A stretch of 64,000 nucleotides of DNA from Avoscillospira_A sp052117125 (GTDB taxonomy: Bacteria; Bacillota; Clostridia; Oscillospirales; Oscillospiraceae), in NCBI RefSeq assembly GCF_052117125.1, contig NZ_JBQKJT010000007.1, forward strand, positions 124,001 through 188,000. The letters are read 5' to 3'. The position numbers were made by a program, and so were the translations under genes. Below the pieces are notes generated by a model that searched no databases, was not told the DNA's origin, and saw nothing but the letters and a program-made list of their open reading frames with translations. Shown piece after piece: positions 41,475-50,796 of this stretch (positions within the stretch are counted from its first letter, which is position 1; each line of letters opens with the position of its first letter).

Positions 41475-41915
41475 TTATTCTGCTTTTTCTGCGGCATCAC
41501 AGAGTTTCAGAAGGAGTACCTCATCCATGGCAATGCGCCTGCCGTCGGCCAACAATAGCCAGCGGTGGCAAGGGTCCACGCCTTTAACAATGCCGGTTAC
41601 GGTCTGATAGGCACCGCCGCTCTTGCGGCTGTCGGGTATAAAATACGTTACAGACACTGTCGGCTGCTGAAACAGATGGTCCAGCAGCCACTGTTGGGTC
41701 CGGTCCAATTCGGTCTGGGCTTCTTCGCTGAGTTCCACGCGGCCATCCGTCAGCCGTGCCGTCTCATTGATCTGCTCTTCATGGCCGGATAGAGCGGCAA
41801 ATGGCGAAAATTGTGCCGCCCTGTCCCGCAGAGACATGGGCAAGTGGCGGACGGATACCGGCCGGGACCGGTAGAGAATATCATCATATCTGTGCCCGTG
41901 TTCCATGTGTTCCAT
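41475..41915 (-). CDS. YolD-like protein
   Basis: A 146-aa protein with YDDILYRSRPVSVRHLPMSLRDRAAQFSPFAAL, typical of YolD-like proteins that accompany Y-family polymerases, and a C-terminal SH3-like half (VTGIVKGVDPCHRWLLLADG). AAGGGGG lies 8 bases before the ATG at 41915, which overlaps the polymerase end by being only 16 bases beyond it. The pairing with an SOS-box-controlled polymerase supports a role in lesion tolerance. Confidence 0.9.
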   Translation of the reverse strand: MEHMEHGHRYDDILYRSRPVSVRHLPMSLRDRAAQFSPFAALSGHEEQINETARLTDGRVELSEEAQTELDRTQQWLLDHLFQQPTVSVTYFIPDSRKSGGAYQTVTGIVKGVDPCHRWLLLADGRRIAMDEVLLLKLCDAAEKAE

Positions 41916-41931
41916 GCTGTGTGCCCCCTTT

Positions 41932-43437
41932 TTATGCCCGGTGTCCGCCGATTTGCCCGTTTCGTTCCCGGGCGGTAGCGCCTTCTTCATAGCTTATGCC
42001 TTTGAGGACCGCATTTTTACCGTATCGCTTTCGGATAGCAATCAGAGCCTGCTGCATTCGACGTTCCCGTTCCCGTGCCAACTGCCTGGTCGACTCTGCC
42101 TGTCGGTCTGAAAATAAATCCAGCTGTACGTCCGGCTGCCGCTGGATCACGTTTTGTTCCGCCAACAGATGATTGGCGGTGACGCTCATGCGCCGAACAA
42201 GTAAAGACGGGTCCACAATACGGCTGTACAGGTCCATAATGGCCCCAATCATCTCTCGGGTGGAAGCGGTATAACCATTGAGATTGATCGTGCCATTGGC
42301 TTGCTTGGGGACCTGACGGCCGTAGCCGTCGGTGGTGATCGGTCCTGCATAACGCCGCCGCCTCTCCGGGTCTTTGAGGTTTTCAATATCATATCCCACC
42401 GTCAGCACCAGTTGATCGGTCACCAGCCCCTTTTCCACCAGTTCCAGGCTCAACGCGTCGGTCATTTCCCGAACCACCAGCGCTGCTTTATCGCTGGGAT
42501 AGGGACAGGTCAGCACTTGTCCAGAGACAGTACTGCGGCTCTCCGGCTGATAGGAACGGATATCTGCCAGAGTACAGGGTTCACAGCCCCAGGCATGATC
42601 AATCAGCAGCTCCGCCTGAATACCAAAGAGCCGGTACAGCAATTCCTCGTTATAAAAATCTGTGGGTCTGCCCAGAGAACAGCGGGCGATATCACCCATG
42701 GTAAACAACCGGTGCCGCTCCAGCTTTTTGGCATAGCCGCGGCCAATACGCCAGAAGTCTGTCAAAGGCCGGTGAGCCCACAGCGTCCGCCGGTAGCTGA
42801 GTTCGTCCAGCTCCGCAATACGGACGCCGTATTGGTCGGCAGGCATCCGTTTCGCTACGATATCCATGGCAATTTTGGCCAGATACAGATTGGTGCCGAT
42901 GCCGGCAGTGGCGGTAATACCGGTGATTTCCAAAACATCTTTTAATATTTTTTGTGCCAACTGCCGGGGCGTCAAGCTGTAAAGCCCCAGATAATGGGTC
43001 ACGTCTATAAAGACTTCGTCGATGGAATAGACATGGATATCCTCCGGGGCTACATACTTGAGATAGACTTGATAGATGCGGGTACTGTACTCCAGATAGT
43101 GGGCCATACGGGGCGGTGCTACAATATACTCCAGCGCCAGTGCCGGATTGGTTTTCAACTGTCGGTCGTCACTGGACGCGCCGCACAATTTCCGTCCAGG
43201 AGCCAGCCATTGGCGGCGGGCATTGACTTCTGCCACCTTCTGGACCACCTCAAACAGTCTGGCTCGACCGGATATCCCATACGATTTCAGAGATGGGCTG
43301 ACAGCCAGGCAGATAGTTTTTTCTGTGCGGGCATGGTCAGCTACCACCAGATTGGTAGTCATAGGGTCCAGGCCCCGTTCCAGGCATTCTACGGAAGCAT
43401 AAAAGGATTTCAAGTCAATGGCAAGATAGCTGCGCAC
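41932..43437 (-). CDS. Y-family DNA polymerase, UmuC/DinB-like
   Basis: A 501-aa polymerase for lesion bypass. Catalytic acids: Asp 8 in AIDLKSFYAS and Asp 140/Glu 141 in YSIDEVFIDV; TAGIGTNLYLAKIAMD is the thumb helix-hairpin. A clear beta-clamp-binding motif QLDLF lies at residues 438-442. It is longer than DinB, like YqjW/UvrX proteins of Firmicutes. GTG start with AGGAGG 8 bases before. Controlled by an SOS box and read with the YolD-like gene. Confidence 0.94.
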   Translation of the reverse strand: MRSYLAIDLKSFYASVECLERGLDPMTTNLVVADHARTEKTICLAVSPSLKSYGISGRARLFEVVQKVAEVNARRQWLAPGRKLCGASSDDRQLKTNPALALEYIVAPPRMAHYLEYSTRIYQVYLKYVAPEDIHVYSIDEVFIDVTHYLGLYSLTPRQLAQKILKDVLEITGITATAGIGTNLYLAKIAMDIVAKRMPADQYGVRIAELDELSYRRTLWAHRPLTDFWRIGRGYAKKLERHRLFTMGDIARCSLGRPTDFYNEELLYRLFGIQAELLIDHAWGCEPCTLADIRSYQPESRSTVSGQVLTCPYPSDKAALVVREMTDALSLELVEKGLVTDQLVLTVGYDIENLKDPERRRRYAGPITTDGYGRQVPKQANGTINLNGYTASTREMIGAIMDLYSRIVDPSLLVRRMSVTANHLLAEQNVIQRQPDVQLDLFSDRQAESTRQLARERERRMQQALIAIRKRYGKNAVLKGISYEEGATARERNGQIGGHRA

Positions 43438-43479
43438 GGTGCGGTCCTCCTCTCCGCAGGTCTTTCAAATACTATCTAT

Positions 43480-43508
43480 ATAATAGAACATTTGTTCGAT
43501 ATTATCAA
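43480..43508 (-). promoter_or_regulatory. SOS-box promoter of the Y-family polymerase
   Basis: Minus-strand TTGATA (43503-43508) and TATTAT (43480-43485), 17-base spacer. The spacer contains CGAACAAATGTTC, a LexA site of the Firmicute type (GAAC-N4-GTTC, 43486-43497), so LexA would block this promoter until DNA damage. Confidence 0.9.
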
Positions 43509-43597
43509 GCAGAAATTCTTGCCACAAATGCTGTAACGCTACCTGGCTCTGCGGCGCTTATTGGGGTGAAGAGACAGAGCGAAAGGAGGAATCCGCC

Positions 43598-44158
43598 ATG
43601 GAAGATGTGCAGATCGTGGAGCTGTATCTGCATCGGGATGAATCGGCCATCCGCCACACTGGTGAGAAATACGGCGCCCGTCTGCGGAGACTGGCATTGG
43701 GTATGGTAAAAGACCTTGGTGCGGCGCAGGAGTGTGAAAACGATACCTACTGGGAGGCGTGGCGTTCCATACCGCCCCATGAGCCGAGAGACTATCTCTA
43801 TGCCTATCTGGCCAGAATCACCCGCCATCTGGCACTGAACTGCTGCCGACACCGCAGCCGTCTCAAGCGCAGCGCGGAAATCTGTACCCTCAGTGCCGAA
43901 CTGGAACAGTGTATTCCCACCCCTGATGACGCTGCCTGTTGCCTGGAAGATACGGTGCTACGGCAAATCATTAACGGCTATTTGGCGACTCTGAGTGAGG
44001 AAAAGCGTTATATATTTCTGCGGCGTTATTGGTATTTGGATGATATTGCATCCATTGCCGCCGCGCTGCACTGTACCGAGAGCAAGGTAAAGACCACGCT
44101 GTTTCGCTGCCGCAGACAACTACGGCAGTATCTGCAAAAGGAGGGCTATGAACTATGA
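43598..44158 (+). CDS. ECF-type RNA polymerase sigma factor
   Basis: A 186-aa sigma factor: region 2 with AQECENDTYWEAWRSIPPHEPRDYLYAYLARITRHLALN and region 4 with DDIASIAAALHCTESKVKTTLFRCRRQLRQYL. It gives RNA polymerase a special promoter choice, usually in response to envelope stress, and is held by the membrane protein read next to it (4-base overlap). AAAGGAGG is 8 bases before the ATG. TGTAACGCT (43532-43540) could be part of an autoregulated promoter. Confidence 0.93.
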   Translation: MEDVQIVELYLHRDESAIRHTGEKYGARLRRLALGMVKDLGAAQECENDTYWEAWRSIPPHEPRDYLYAYLARITRHLALNCCRHRSRLKRSAEICTLSAELEQCIPTPDDAACCLEDTVLRQIINGYLATLSEEKRYIFLRRYWYLDDIASIAAALHCTESKVKTTLFRCRRQLRQYLQKEGYEL

Positions 44159-45462
44159 GAGGCAGCGAATTACTGGATAAGCTGTCCCTGGTGGACATCG
44201 TGTATGTGGAGGCCGCCGCAATCCCCCGTCAACCGGTCCGCCCCAATCACCGCTGGGCCGCCGTTGCAGCCTGTATTGCCCTGCTGGCCGCCGTCGGAGG
44301 TCTCTGGCTGGGACAAGTTCCAACGCCAGGCCAGCCTGTGCCACCCAATGGTACAGAAAGTGGACTACCGCCCGTTACCATACCAGACGCGGAAGATACG
44401 CAAAGTGAAACAACAGAAGACGTGGAGAGGCCAGCTTCTGTGTGGGACTTCTATTACAACGAAATTGACCATATGGTGGACGCAGCAAGGCAGTATAGTC
44501 CCGGCTATTTCCAGGAGGCCCTGGACCAAACGGAGTTGGATGCCGTGCAGCCTGGTATGTGGTTGGAATGGATGACCTTCTCCGGCGAAGCCGGATTCGA
44601 TGGAGAGGGCAACCTGCTGGAAGTGGTTCTGTGGGTTACCACGTCCCAACCGGACACGACCGTTACAGTCACCCTGTCCCCGGATGGACCTTCGCCCTGC
44701 TTTCTGCTGCCGGAGGAAGCGGTTCCCTCCACTTGCAACGGTGTGGAATATCGTCTGGGACGGTGGGTGGACCCATCCGGCGGTATCAGTCTGCGGGCGG
44801 AATCGCAGATGCACGGTATCTGGTTTACGCTCTCCCTGCATACGACAGCTGACGCAAAAAAACAAGCTCAGGCCGATTTTGAGGACATTCTGGAATGCTT
44901 TACATTCTATGAGCAAGGTATGCCAAATCTTTCAGCCGTTACAGCTGTAGAAATTCCTCCATGGCAGGACAAGAACCTGTCCCAGACGGAGGCGCTGGCA
45001 GACCCAGACTTTGGTGCTTGGTTTCTGCCAACAGCACCGTCGGGATTTGCAGAAGAATCTATCTGCCGGTACCAAGATCAGAATACCAATGCTCTTTGGG
45101 GTCTCTGGACCAGCGAATATGGTCAGCTGCGCTGGGAGGTTCGGTACATGACAACAGAGGATGCAGACTATCTGGTTGATATCTCTGAACCGGAAACATA
45201 TGACCTGTCCCGATACCCCATTCCGCGGGCGGATTCCGTGCCGGAATACCTACGAAAGATGGTGGAGCATCCCATTTTTGAAGCGGAAGAGCTAACATGG
45301 GAAGTACTTTCCACCCGGGCCGATACTGCCGCTGACGCTGGTGACAGTGATGGTGCCCGTATGAATTTTGGAGTTCGCTATGGCGATATCATTGTGGAAG
45401 TCCAGTCCAAGAGTGTGGATCCCCAGTGGATTTACAAACAACTGATGGTATTGCAGCCTTGA
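44155..45462 (+). CDS. Membrane-anchored partner of the ECF sigma factor
   Basis: A 435-aa protein with a short cytoplasmic N-terminus (30 residues, MRGSELLDKLSLVDIVYVEAA), one membrane helix (about 33-53) and a long extracellular, acidic, Trp- and Pro-rich part. The layout is that of an anti-sigma factor with a sensor, but no zinc-binding HxxxCxxC motif is seen; family not recognised. The two similar halves of the outer part each hold a DFEDILECF or YKQLMVLQP-type end and may be duplicated sensor domains. Anti-sigma role is inferred from the overlap with the sigma gene. Confidence 0.75.
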   Translation: MRGSELLDKLSLVDIVYVEAAAIPRQPVRPNHRWAAVAACIALLAAVGGLWLGQVPTPGQPVPPNGTESGLPPVTIPDAEDTQSETTEDVERPASVWDFYYNEIDHMVDAARQYSPGYFQEALDQTELDAVQPGMWLEWMTFSGEAGFDGEGNLLEVVLWVTTSQPDTTVTVTLSPDGPSPCFLLPEEAVPSTCNGVEYRLGRWVDPSGGISLRAESQMHGIWFTLSLHTTADAKKQAQADFEDILECFTFYEQGMPNLSAVTAVEIPPWQDKNLSQTEALADPDFGAWFLPTAPSGFAEESICRYQDQNTNALWGLWTSEYGQLRWEVRYMTTEDADYLVDISEPETYDLSRYPIPRADSVPEYLRKMVEHPIFEAEELTWEVLSTRADTAADAGDSDGARMNFGVRYGDIIVEVQSKSVDPQWIYKQLMVLQP

Positions 45463-45618
45463 ACAACGTCTTCTTTCCATCGTAGGTTTTGATAGGACCA
45501 TAGACAGGGCGGCAGTCAGAAACATTGGGCGGATGACTCGCTCTTTCATGGACTGCTTCCCCTAATTGAACTTCTCGAAATAATAGACAAAATCTGCTGC
45601 CGGCAGTTCCCAGTGGGC

Positions 45619-45661
45619 AAAAAAAGTTTCCCATCTCACAAGAGACGGGAAACTTTTTTAC
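45619..45661. terminator. Bidirectional terminator
   Basis: AAAAAAGTTTCCCATCTC pairs with GAGACGGGAAACTTTTTT (one mismatch) between two converging genes. Confidence 0.9.
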
Positions 45662-45662
45662 G

Positions 45663-47960
45663 TTATGATACGGACAGCTGAATTTTGTCTTCTCCAGCTT
45701 GCAGCGCAATGGCATGAATGGGATGCTGGAAGCTATCGATGATGGCCTCCGCGATGGGGTCTTCGATCTCCTTTTGAATGGTACGACGGAGATTTCTGGC
45801 ACCATAGGTGGCGGAATAGGATTTTTTCGTCAGCCAAGTCATCACATCGTCGGACCAGGTTAGTGCTACGCCGCGCTCTTCCAGAGCGGTCTTCAATTCG
45901 CCCAGCATAATAGCGGCAATGGCCTGGAAGTTCTCTTCCGTCAGACGATTGAAGCAGATGATCTCATCCACCCGGTTGAGGAATTCAGGCCGCAGGAAGT
46001 CGCTGAGGGCCTTCATGGCCTTGTCACGGCTCTGATCTGTCAGCGTCCGGTCGAAGCCCAAGGAGCCGCCCTTACGCTCGGAACCGGCATTGGAGGTCAT
46101 GACAATGATGGTGTTCTCAAAGTTGACCACACGTCCCTGAGCGTCGGTAATGCGGCCGTCATCCAAAATTTGCAGCAGAATGTTCAGCACATCGGGGTGG
46201 GCTTTTTCCAGCTCGTCGAACAGAATCACCGAATAGGGCTTGCGGCGTATTTTTTCTGTCAGCTGCCCGGCTTCGTCATAGCCTACATAGCCGGGAGGCG
46301 AACCAATAATCTTGGAAACCGAGTGCTTTTCCATATACTCGGACATATCCAGACGAATCAGCGACTCGGTGGAGTCGAAGAGTTGATCAGCCAGACAACG
46401 AACCAGCTCTGTCTTACCGACGCCGGTAGACCCGACAAAAATAAAGGAAACAGGGCGCTTTTTCACAGCGATACCAACGCGACTGCGGCGAATGGCAGCA
46501 GAAACGGCGGCAATGGCTTCATCCTGCCCGATGATGCGGGTCTTGAGACGGTCTTCCAAACTCTTAAGCTGCTCATACTCCTGCGCCTGAATTTTGCTGG
46601 CAGGGATCTTGGTCCACAATTCGATGATACGGGCCAGATTTTCCATGGTCAGCTGAGGCCGGGGCTGAGCGGCCAGTGCATTGAGTTCAGCTTCCACCTG
46701 CAAACACTTACTGCGCAGGGTTGCCAGACGCTCATAGTGCTCTTCCTCCGTCTGCTCCGTCAGCATGGAAATCTCCAAATTTAAATCGTCCCGTTCTTTT
46801 CGCAGTTCTCCCATACGGCTAATGGTTTTGCTGCGCAGATTCAAATCGGAACAGGCTTCGTCCAACAGATCGATGGCCTTGTCGGGAAGGAACCGGTCAG
46901 TAATATACCGCTCCGACAGAATGACTGTCTGGCGCGCAATTTCCGCCGGAATCTCCACGCCGTGGTACTGCTCATAATAGTGGGCGATACCGCGGATGAT
47001 GGCAATGGCTTCTTCCATGGTGGGTTCGTTGACGGTCACCGGCTGGAAGCGGCGTTCCAGAGCCGAATCCTTTTCAATATACTTGCGGTACTCATTAAAG
47101 GTAGTGGCGCCGATGACCTGGATCTCTCCACGAGATAGGGCGGGTTTAAGGATGTTGGCGGCATTCATGGAGCCTTCTGCATCGCCGGCGCCCACCAAAT
47201 TGTGGACCTCATCGATGACCAGAATGATATTGCCAGTCTTTTTGATCTCTTCAATCAGACTCTTCATACGGCTCTCAAACTGACCGCGGAACTGGGTCCC
47301 AGCCACCAGAGCTGTCAGGTCCAGCAGATAAACCTCTTTATCCCGCAGCTTGAAGGGAACGTCACCACTGACAATCTTTTGCGCCAGGCCCTCGGCAATG
47401 GCAGTCTTACCAACGCCGGGCTCGCCAATGAGGCAGGGATTATTTTTCTGGCGGCGGTTGAGAATCTGGATGACTCGCTCAGTCTCCACCTGCCGTCCCA
47501 CAATTTGATCCAGACCGCCGTCCCGGGCTTTCTGCGTCAGGTTCAGGCAGTAGCTGTCCAGGAACTTGCGCTTCTTGTCCCGGCGGCCGGAGGAAGGTTT
47601 TTCCTTGGGCTGTTCCGGTTCCACAGGCTGGGCCAACTGGTCCCCCCGCTCACCACCGAACAGCTTGTTCAGAAACGGGAATGTGGCTGTGCGGCTGTCG
47701 GATTCGTCATCCTCCGCCGGGTCTGTCAATTCGCCGGGGTTGGATGGATTGCCCATCATGTGCATCATTTCGTCAGATAAGGTCTCCAGATCTTCGTCTG
47801 TGACACCCATCTGCTTCATAATATCGTCCACCGGTTTGATGCCCAGCTGCCTGGCGCACTTGAGACAGAGACCATCATTGACCGTTTTGCCATTTTCAAT
47901 TTTTGTGATAAAAATGACTGCAACATTTTTCTTACAGTTGGAACATAAGGTTGGGTGCAT
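45663..47960 (-). CDS. clpE: Clp ATPase, ClpE-type
   Basis: A 765-aa AAA+ unfoldase. The N-terminus has a ClpE-type zinc finger with Cys 6, 9, 32 and 35 instead of the double Clp-N repeats of ClpC. Two ATPase domains follow: GEPGVGKTA with VIDEVHNLVG, and GSTGVGKTE with LFDELEKAH, a UvrB/C-like coiled middle region between. It feeds proteins to ClpP. ATG at 47960 with AAGGAG 9 bases ahead. A PDZ-free C-terminal D2-small domain ends the protein. No CtsR repeat was seen in front. Confidence 0.93.
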   Translation of the reverse strand: MHPTLCSNCKKNVAVIFITKIENGKTVNDGLCLKCARQLGIKPVDDIMKQMGVTDEDLETLSDEMMHMMGNPSNPGELTDPAEDDESDSRTATFPFLNKLFGGERGDQLAQPVEPEQPKEKPSSGRRDKKRKFLDSYCLNLTQKARDGGLDQIVGRQVETERVIQILNRRQKNNPCLIGEPGVGKTAIAEGLAQKIVSGDVPFKLRDKEVYLLDLTALVAGTQFRGQFESRMKSLIEEIKKTGNIILVIDEVHNLVGAGDAEGSMNAANILKPALSRGEIQVIGATTFNEYRKYIEKDSALERRFQPVTVNEPTMEEAIAIIRGIAHYYEQYHGVEIPAEIARQTVILSERYITDRFLPDKAIDLLDEACSDLNLRSKTISRMGELRKERDDLNLEISMLTEQTEEEHYERLATLRSKCLQVEAELNALAAQPRPQLTMENLARIIELWTKIPASKIQAQEYEQLKSLEDRLKTRIIGQDEAIAAVSAAIRRSRVGIAVKKRPVSFIFVGSTGVGKTELVRCLADQLFDSTESLIRLDMSEYMEKHSVSKIIGSPPGYVGYDEAGQLTEKIRRKPYSVILFDELEKAHPDVLNILLQILDDGRITDAQGRVVNFENTIIVMTSNAGSERKGGSLGFDRTLTDQSRDKAMKALSDFLRPEFLNRVDEIICFNRLTEENFQAIAAIMLGELKTALEERGVALTWSDDVMTWLTKKSYSATYGARNLRRTIQKEIEDPIAEAIIDSFQHPIHAIALQAGEDKIQLSVS

Positions 47961-47997
47961 ATCACTAATCTCCTTATCGAAGGATTCCATGGTTCAT

Positions 47998-48025
47998 ACT
48001 ATACTACAGCTGCTCAAAAATGCAA
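47998..48025 (-). promoter_or_regulatory. Promoter of clpE
   Basis: Minus-strand TTGCAT (48020-48025) and TATAGT (47998-48003) with 16 bases between, about 35 bases before the start. Confidence 0.55.
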
Positions 48026-48032
48026 TGAATTT

Positions 48033-49214
48033 TTATGGCAGGAACAGCGACGCATGGTTCGCCGCCACCAGAACAGCCGTACCATCCTCCCGCATGAGGA
48101 CCTGGGTGATACCCAGGACACCATCGGTTTGCGCGTAGAGCCGCAGGTCGGATGTATAAATTTGCAGCCCCGAAGCCGTTAAAACGGCTACATAATCTCC
48201 AGCGGCCGACAAGTGCAGGACCTCCTGCCCCAAGGCGAGGCTTCCCCGTTCCTGACCGTTGTAATCCACTGTTTTCAACACATATTGAGAACCGGTCTGG
48301 TAGGGGTTCAATGCCAATGTCACAAAGCCGTCGCCGCCGATATCATATTTCATCAGGTGTTCCCCGTTGTATCCATAGGTGCCGTAGACCTCTCCAGTGG
48401 TACGCAGCAGCTGCAAACTGGTCTCACCTACGGCGCAAAGGTAACGATCCTGTAAATAGTCCAGCTCATAGATCAGCTGATTGCCCAGCGAAATTTGCAC
48501 CGGCTCCTGGTCCGCCACAGTGGGGTCCAGCAGTAGCAGACTGCTGGTGAACGTGCCTTGATCCTGCCCCAGCGCAATTGCCGCCAGCTGGGTGCCGCCG
48601 TTGTTTACAGCACAGAGCGGCAAATACTGGCCGGACGAGTACCACTTGAACCGTTCCTGCGTCTGGTTGTCCATCATGGTCAACATGGTACGGTAGCCGT
48701 CGGCGCTGCTGGCAAAGACCATGTCGCCGTTGGCAGACAAATCCACATCGAGAATGGTGTGATCCAATGTTCGGTTCAGATGCTCTTCGCCATTGCGCAC
48801 AGCACAGAGGGTTGTGCTGCCAATGTCCCACGCCGCAGCGTAATTCCCAGCTATGTTCACATTGGGGTTATCCATGGCGGCGCTCACATTTGTCGAGGGA
48901 CTGCCGGTTTCATCATAGAGCATTAGTCCGCTGCTGGTGGCTACCAGCAGTCCGTTTTCATAAATGGCATAGGTGTTACTGTCATAGGCCGGATATTGGC
49001 AACTGCCGTAAGTCCCGCCCGGCTCCACGCCCATATACGTCACCCAGCGCCGAAAACGGTCAAAGTTCAGATCTCTCCAAAACAAAACCAATGCCAGAAC
49101 CGCGAGCACAACAACTGTCACAATAATCAGCCACCGCAGACGCCGCCGGTATCGGCGCCGCCGCGCCTGTTCCGGGTGGAGCGGGGTGACTTTGGATGTA
49201 TCCCACTCAGACAT
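48033..49214 (-). CDS. DUF5711 family membrane-anchored beta-propeller-like protein
   Basis: A 393-aa protein with a basic cytoplasmic tail (ARRRRYRRRLRW), one membrane helix (about 26-46) and an extracellular part of repeated beta strands (LLVATSSGLMLYDETG, MVFASSADGYRTML, YVAVLTASGLQIYTSDLR) that looks like a beta-propeller. It matches the DUF5711 family; function unknown. Its start overlaps the truA stop by 8 bases, so it is tied to that gene's transcript. Confidence 0.85.
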   Translation of the reverse strand: MSEWDTSKVTPLHPEQARRRRYRRRLRWLIIVTVVVLAVLALVLFWRDLNFDRFRRWVTYMGVEPGGTYGSCQYPAYDSNTYAIYENGLLVATSSGLMLYDETGSPSTNVSAAMDNPNVNIAGNYAAAWDIGSTTLCAVRNGEEHLNRTLDHTILDVDLSANGDMVFASSADGYRTMLTMMDNQTQERFKWYSSGQYLPLCAVNNGGTQLAAIALGQDQGTFTSSLLLLDPTVADQEPVQISLGNQLIYELDYLQDRYLCAVGETSLQLLRTTGEVYGTYGYNGEHLMKYDIGGDGFVTLALNPYQTGSQYVLKTVDYNGQERGSLALGQEVLHLSAAGDYVAVLTASGLQIYTSDLRLYAQTDGVLGITQVLMREDGTAVLVAANHASLFLP

Positions 49215-49968
49215 GGAACTTCACCTGCCCGTCATCGTACCACAGATGGGTCATGTAGAGTCCGCCCGGCGGTACGGTCGGTCCGGCAGCTGTCCGATCT
49301 CCCCTCTCCAACAGCACGCTGATTTCCTCCGGGGCAATCTTACCCTCAGCGCAGTAGACTACTGTGCCGGCCATCGCGCGGGCCATATTGTAGAGGAAAC
49401 CGTCGGCGCAGACCCGCAAATAAATCAGATCTCCCTGCCGTTCCACATCGTAATAGTACACGGTGCGGACCGTAGTCTTGGTTACGGTACCAACGCTGCG
49501 GACGGCGGCAAAATCATGGGTGCCTACAAACTGGGACGCTGCCTGCTGCATGATGGTTTCATCCAAGTGTTTGGGATAAAACCAGGCCCGGTTGACATAG
49601 AAGGGATCACCGATACGGGAATTGTAGATCAGATAAGTGTATTCCTTCCGGACACAGGAGCCGATGGCATTAAAGCCGTCGTGAACCTCCATGGCGTCCG
49701 TCACCACAATGTCCTCTGGCAGATGGGTATTGAGGGCATAGGGCAGCCGGTCCACAGGAATGCGGGAGGTGGTGCGGAAATTGGCGACATACCGTTTGGC
49801 ATGGACACCGGCGTCGGTACGGCCGCAGCCGGTCATCTTGATCTTGTGGCCCACCACTGCCGCTGTGGCCTTTTCCATGGTTTCCCCTACGGTGACGTCG
49901 TTTTTCTGCACCTGCCAGCCGTGATAGGCTGTGCCCAGATAAGTCAAAAATAATGCGATATTCCGCAT
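49207..49968 (-). CDS. truA: tRNA pseudouridine synthase A
   Basis: A 253-aa enzyme placing pseudouridine at positions 38-40 of tRNA anticodon arms. The catalytic Asp 52 is in GCGRTDAGVHA; YLGTAYHGWQVQ and ADGFLYNMARAMAGT are family motifs. The ATG at 49968 follows GGAGG by 9 bases. It is read after ecfT with a 23-base gap, an arrangement (ecfA1-ecfA2-ecfT-truA) that is conserved in Firmicutes. Confidence 0.96.
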   Translation of the reverse strand: MRNIALFLTYLGTAYHGWQVQKNDVTVGETMEKATAAVVGHKIKMTGCGRTDAGVHAKRYVANFRTTSRIPVDRLPYALNTHLPEDIVVTDAMEVHDGFNAIGSCVRKEYTYLIYNSRIGDPFYVNRAWFYPKHLDETIMQQAASQFVGTHDFAAVRSVGTVTKTTVRTVYYYDVERQGDLIYLRVCADGFLYNMARAMAGTVVYCAEGKIAPEEISVLLERGDRTAAGPTVPPGGLYMTHLWYDDGQVKFHV

Positions 49969-49991
49969 ATACGGTTTCCTCCAGGAAAAAA

Positions 49992-50795
49992 TCAGATTCC
50001 CACCACGCGCAGAACAATCATGGCCGCCACCAGCAGAATGCCAAGGCTTAAGGTCACATAGTCCCGACCGGCGAAGCGCAGCCGCTTCATGCGGGTCCGG
50101 CCCTTGCCGCCCTGATAGCAACGGCATTCCATAGCCACCGCCAACTCATCGGCACGGCGCAAAGCGCTAACAAACAGCGGCACCAGAATGGGAATCAGCG
50201 CCTTGGCCCGCTGCAAAATGCTGCCGGTCTCAAAGTCGGCGCCCCGGGCCTTCTGGGCCGACATGATCTTGTCGGTCTCCTCAATGAGGGTGGGGATAAA
50301 GCGCAGGGCAATGCTCATCATCATGGCCAGCTCATGGACCGGGACCTTGATGCGCTTGAGTGGGTTCAGAAGCAGCTCCAGACCGTCGGTAAGAGCGATG
50401 GGCGACGTGGTATAGGTCAGCATAAACGTACCGGTAATCAGCATCAGAATCCGCCAGATCATAAAGAGGGCACTGAAAATGCCCTCCCGGGTAATGGTTA
50501 GAATCCAAAACGTGACCACAGGGGTACCAGGCGTATAGAACAGGTTTAGAAGGCCTGTCAAACAGATGATGACCACCAAGGGCTTGAGACCCTTGAGAAT
50601 GGTGCGGGGCGGGATTCTGGACAGTCCCACAGCAACACCGAGGAACAGAAATACCGTAAGATAAGCGATGGGTCCCTCCGCCGTGAACAGTGCTACAATG
50701 AACAGTACCACCATCAACAGCTTTGTACGGGGGTCCAGCCGGTGCACCACGGTGTTGCCGGGAAAATATTGTCCCAGAGTGATATCTTTCAGCAC
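49992..50795 (-). CDS. ecfT: ECF transporter transmembrane subunit EcfT
   Basis: A 267-aa membrane protein with about five to six helices and two Ala-Arg-Gly type coupling motifs (SAQKARGADFETG and AMECRCYQGGKGR) that contact the ATPases. With EcfA1, EcfA2 and exchangeable S components it imports vitamins and metals. Conserved start LGQYFPGNTVVHRLDPRTKL. It begins 1 base after ecfA2. Confidence 0.96.
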   Translation of the reverse strand: MLKDITLGQYFPGNTVVHRLDPRTKLLMVVLFIVALFTAEGPIAYLTVFLFLGVAVGLSRIPPRTILKGLKPLVVIICLTGLLNLFYTPGTPVVTFWILTITREGIFSALFMIWRILMLITGTFMLTYTTSPIALTDGLELLLNPLKRIKVPVHELAMMMSIALRFIPTLIEETDKIMSAQKARGADFETGSILQRAKALIPILVPLFVSALRRADELAVAMECRCYQGGKGRTRMKRLRFAGRDYVTLSLGILLVAAMIVLRVVGI

Positions 50796-50796
50796 C

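Noticed and set aside
47961..48032. CtsR-type repeats before clpE
   Set aside because: No GGTCAAA tandem heptads are present; only an ordinary promoter is visible.
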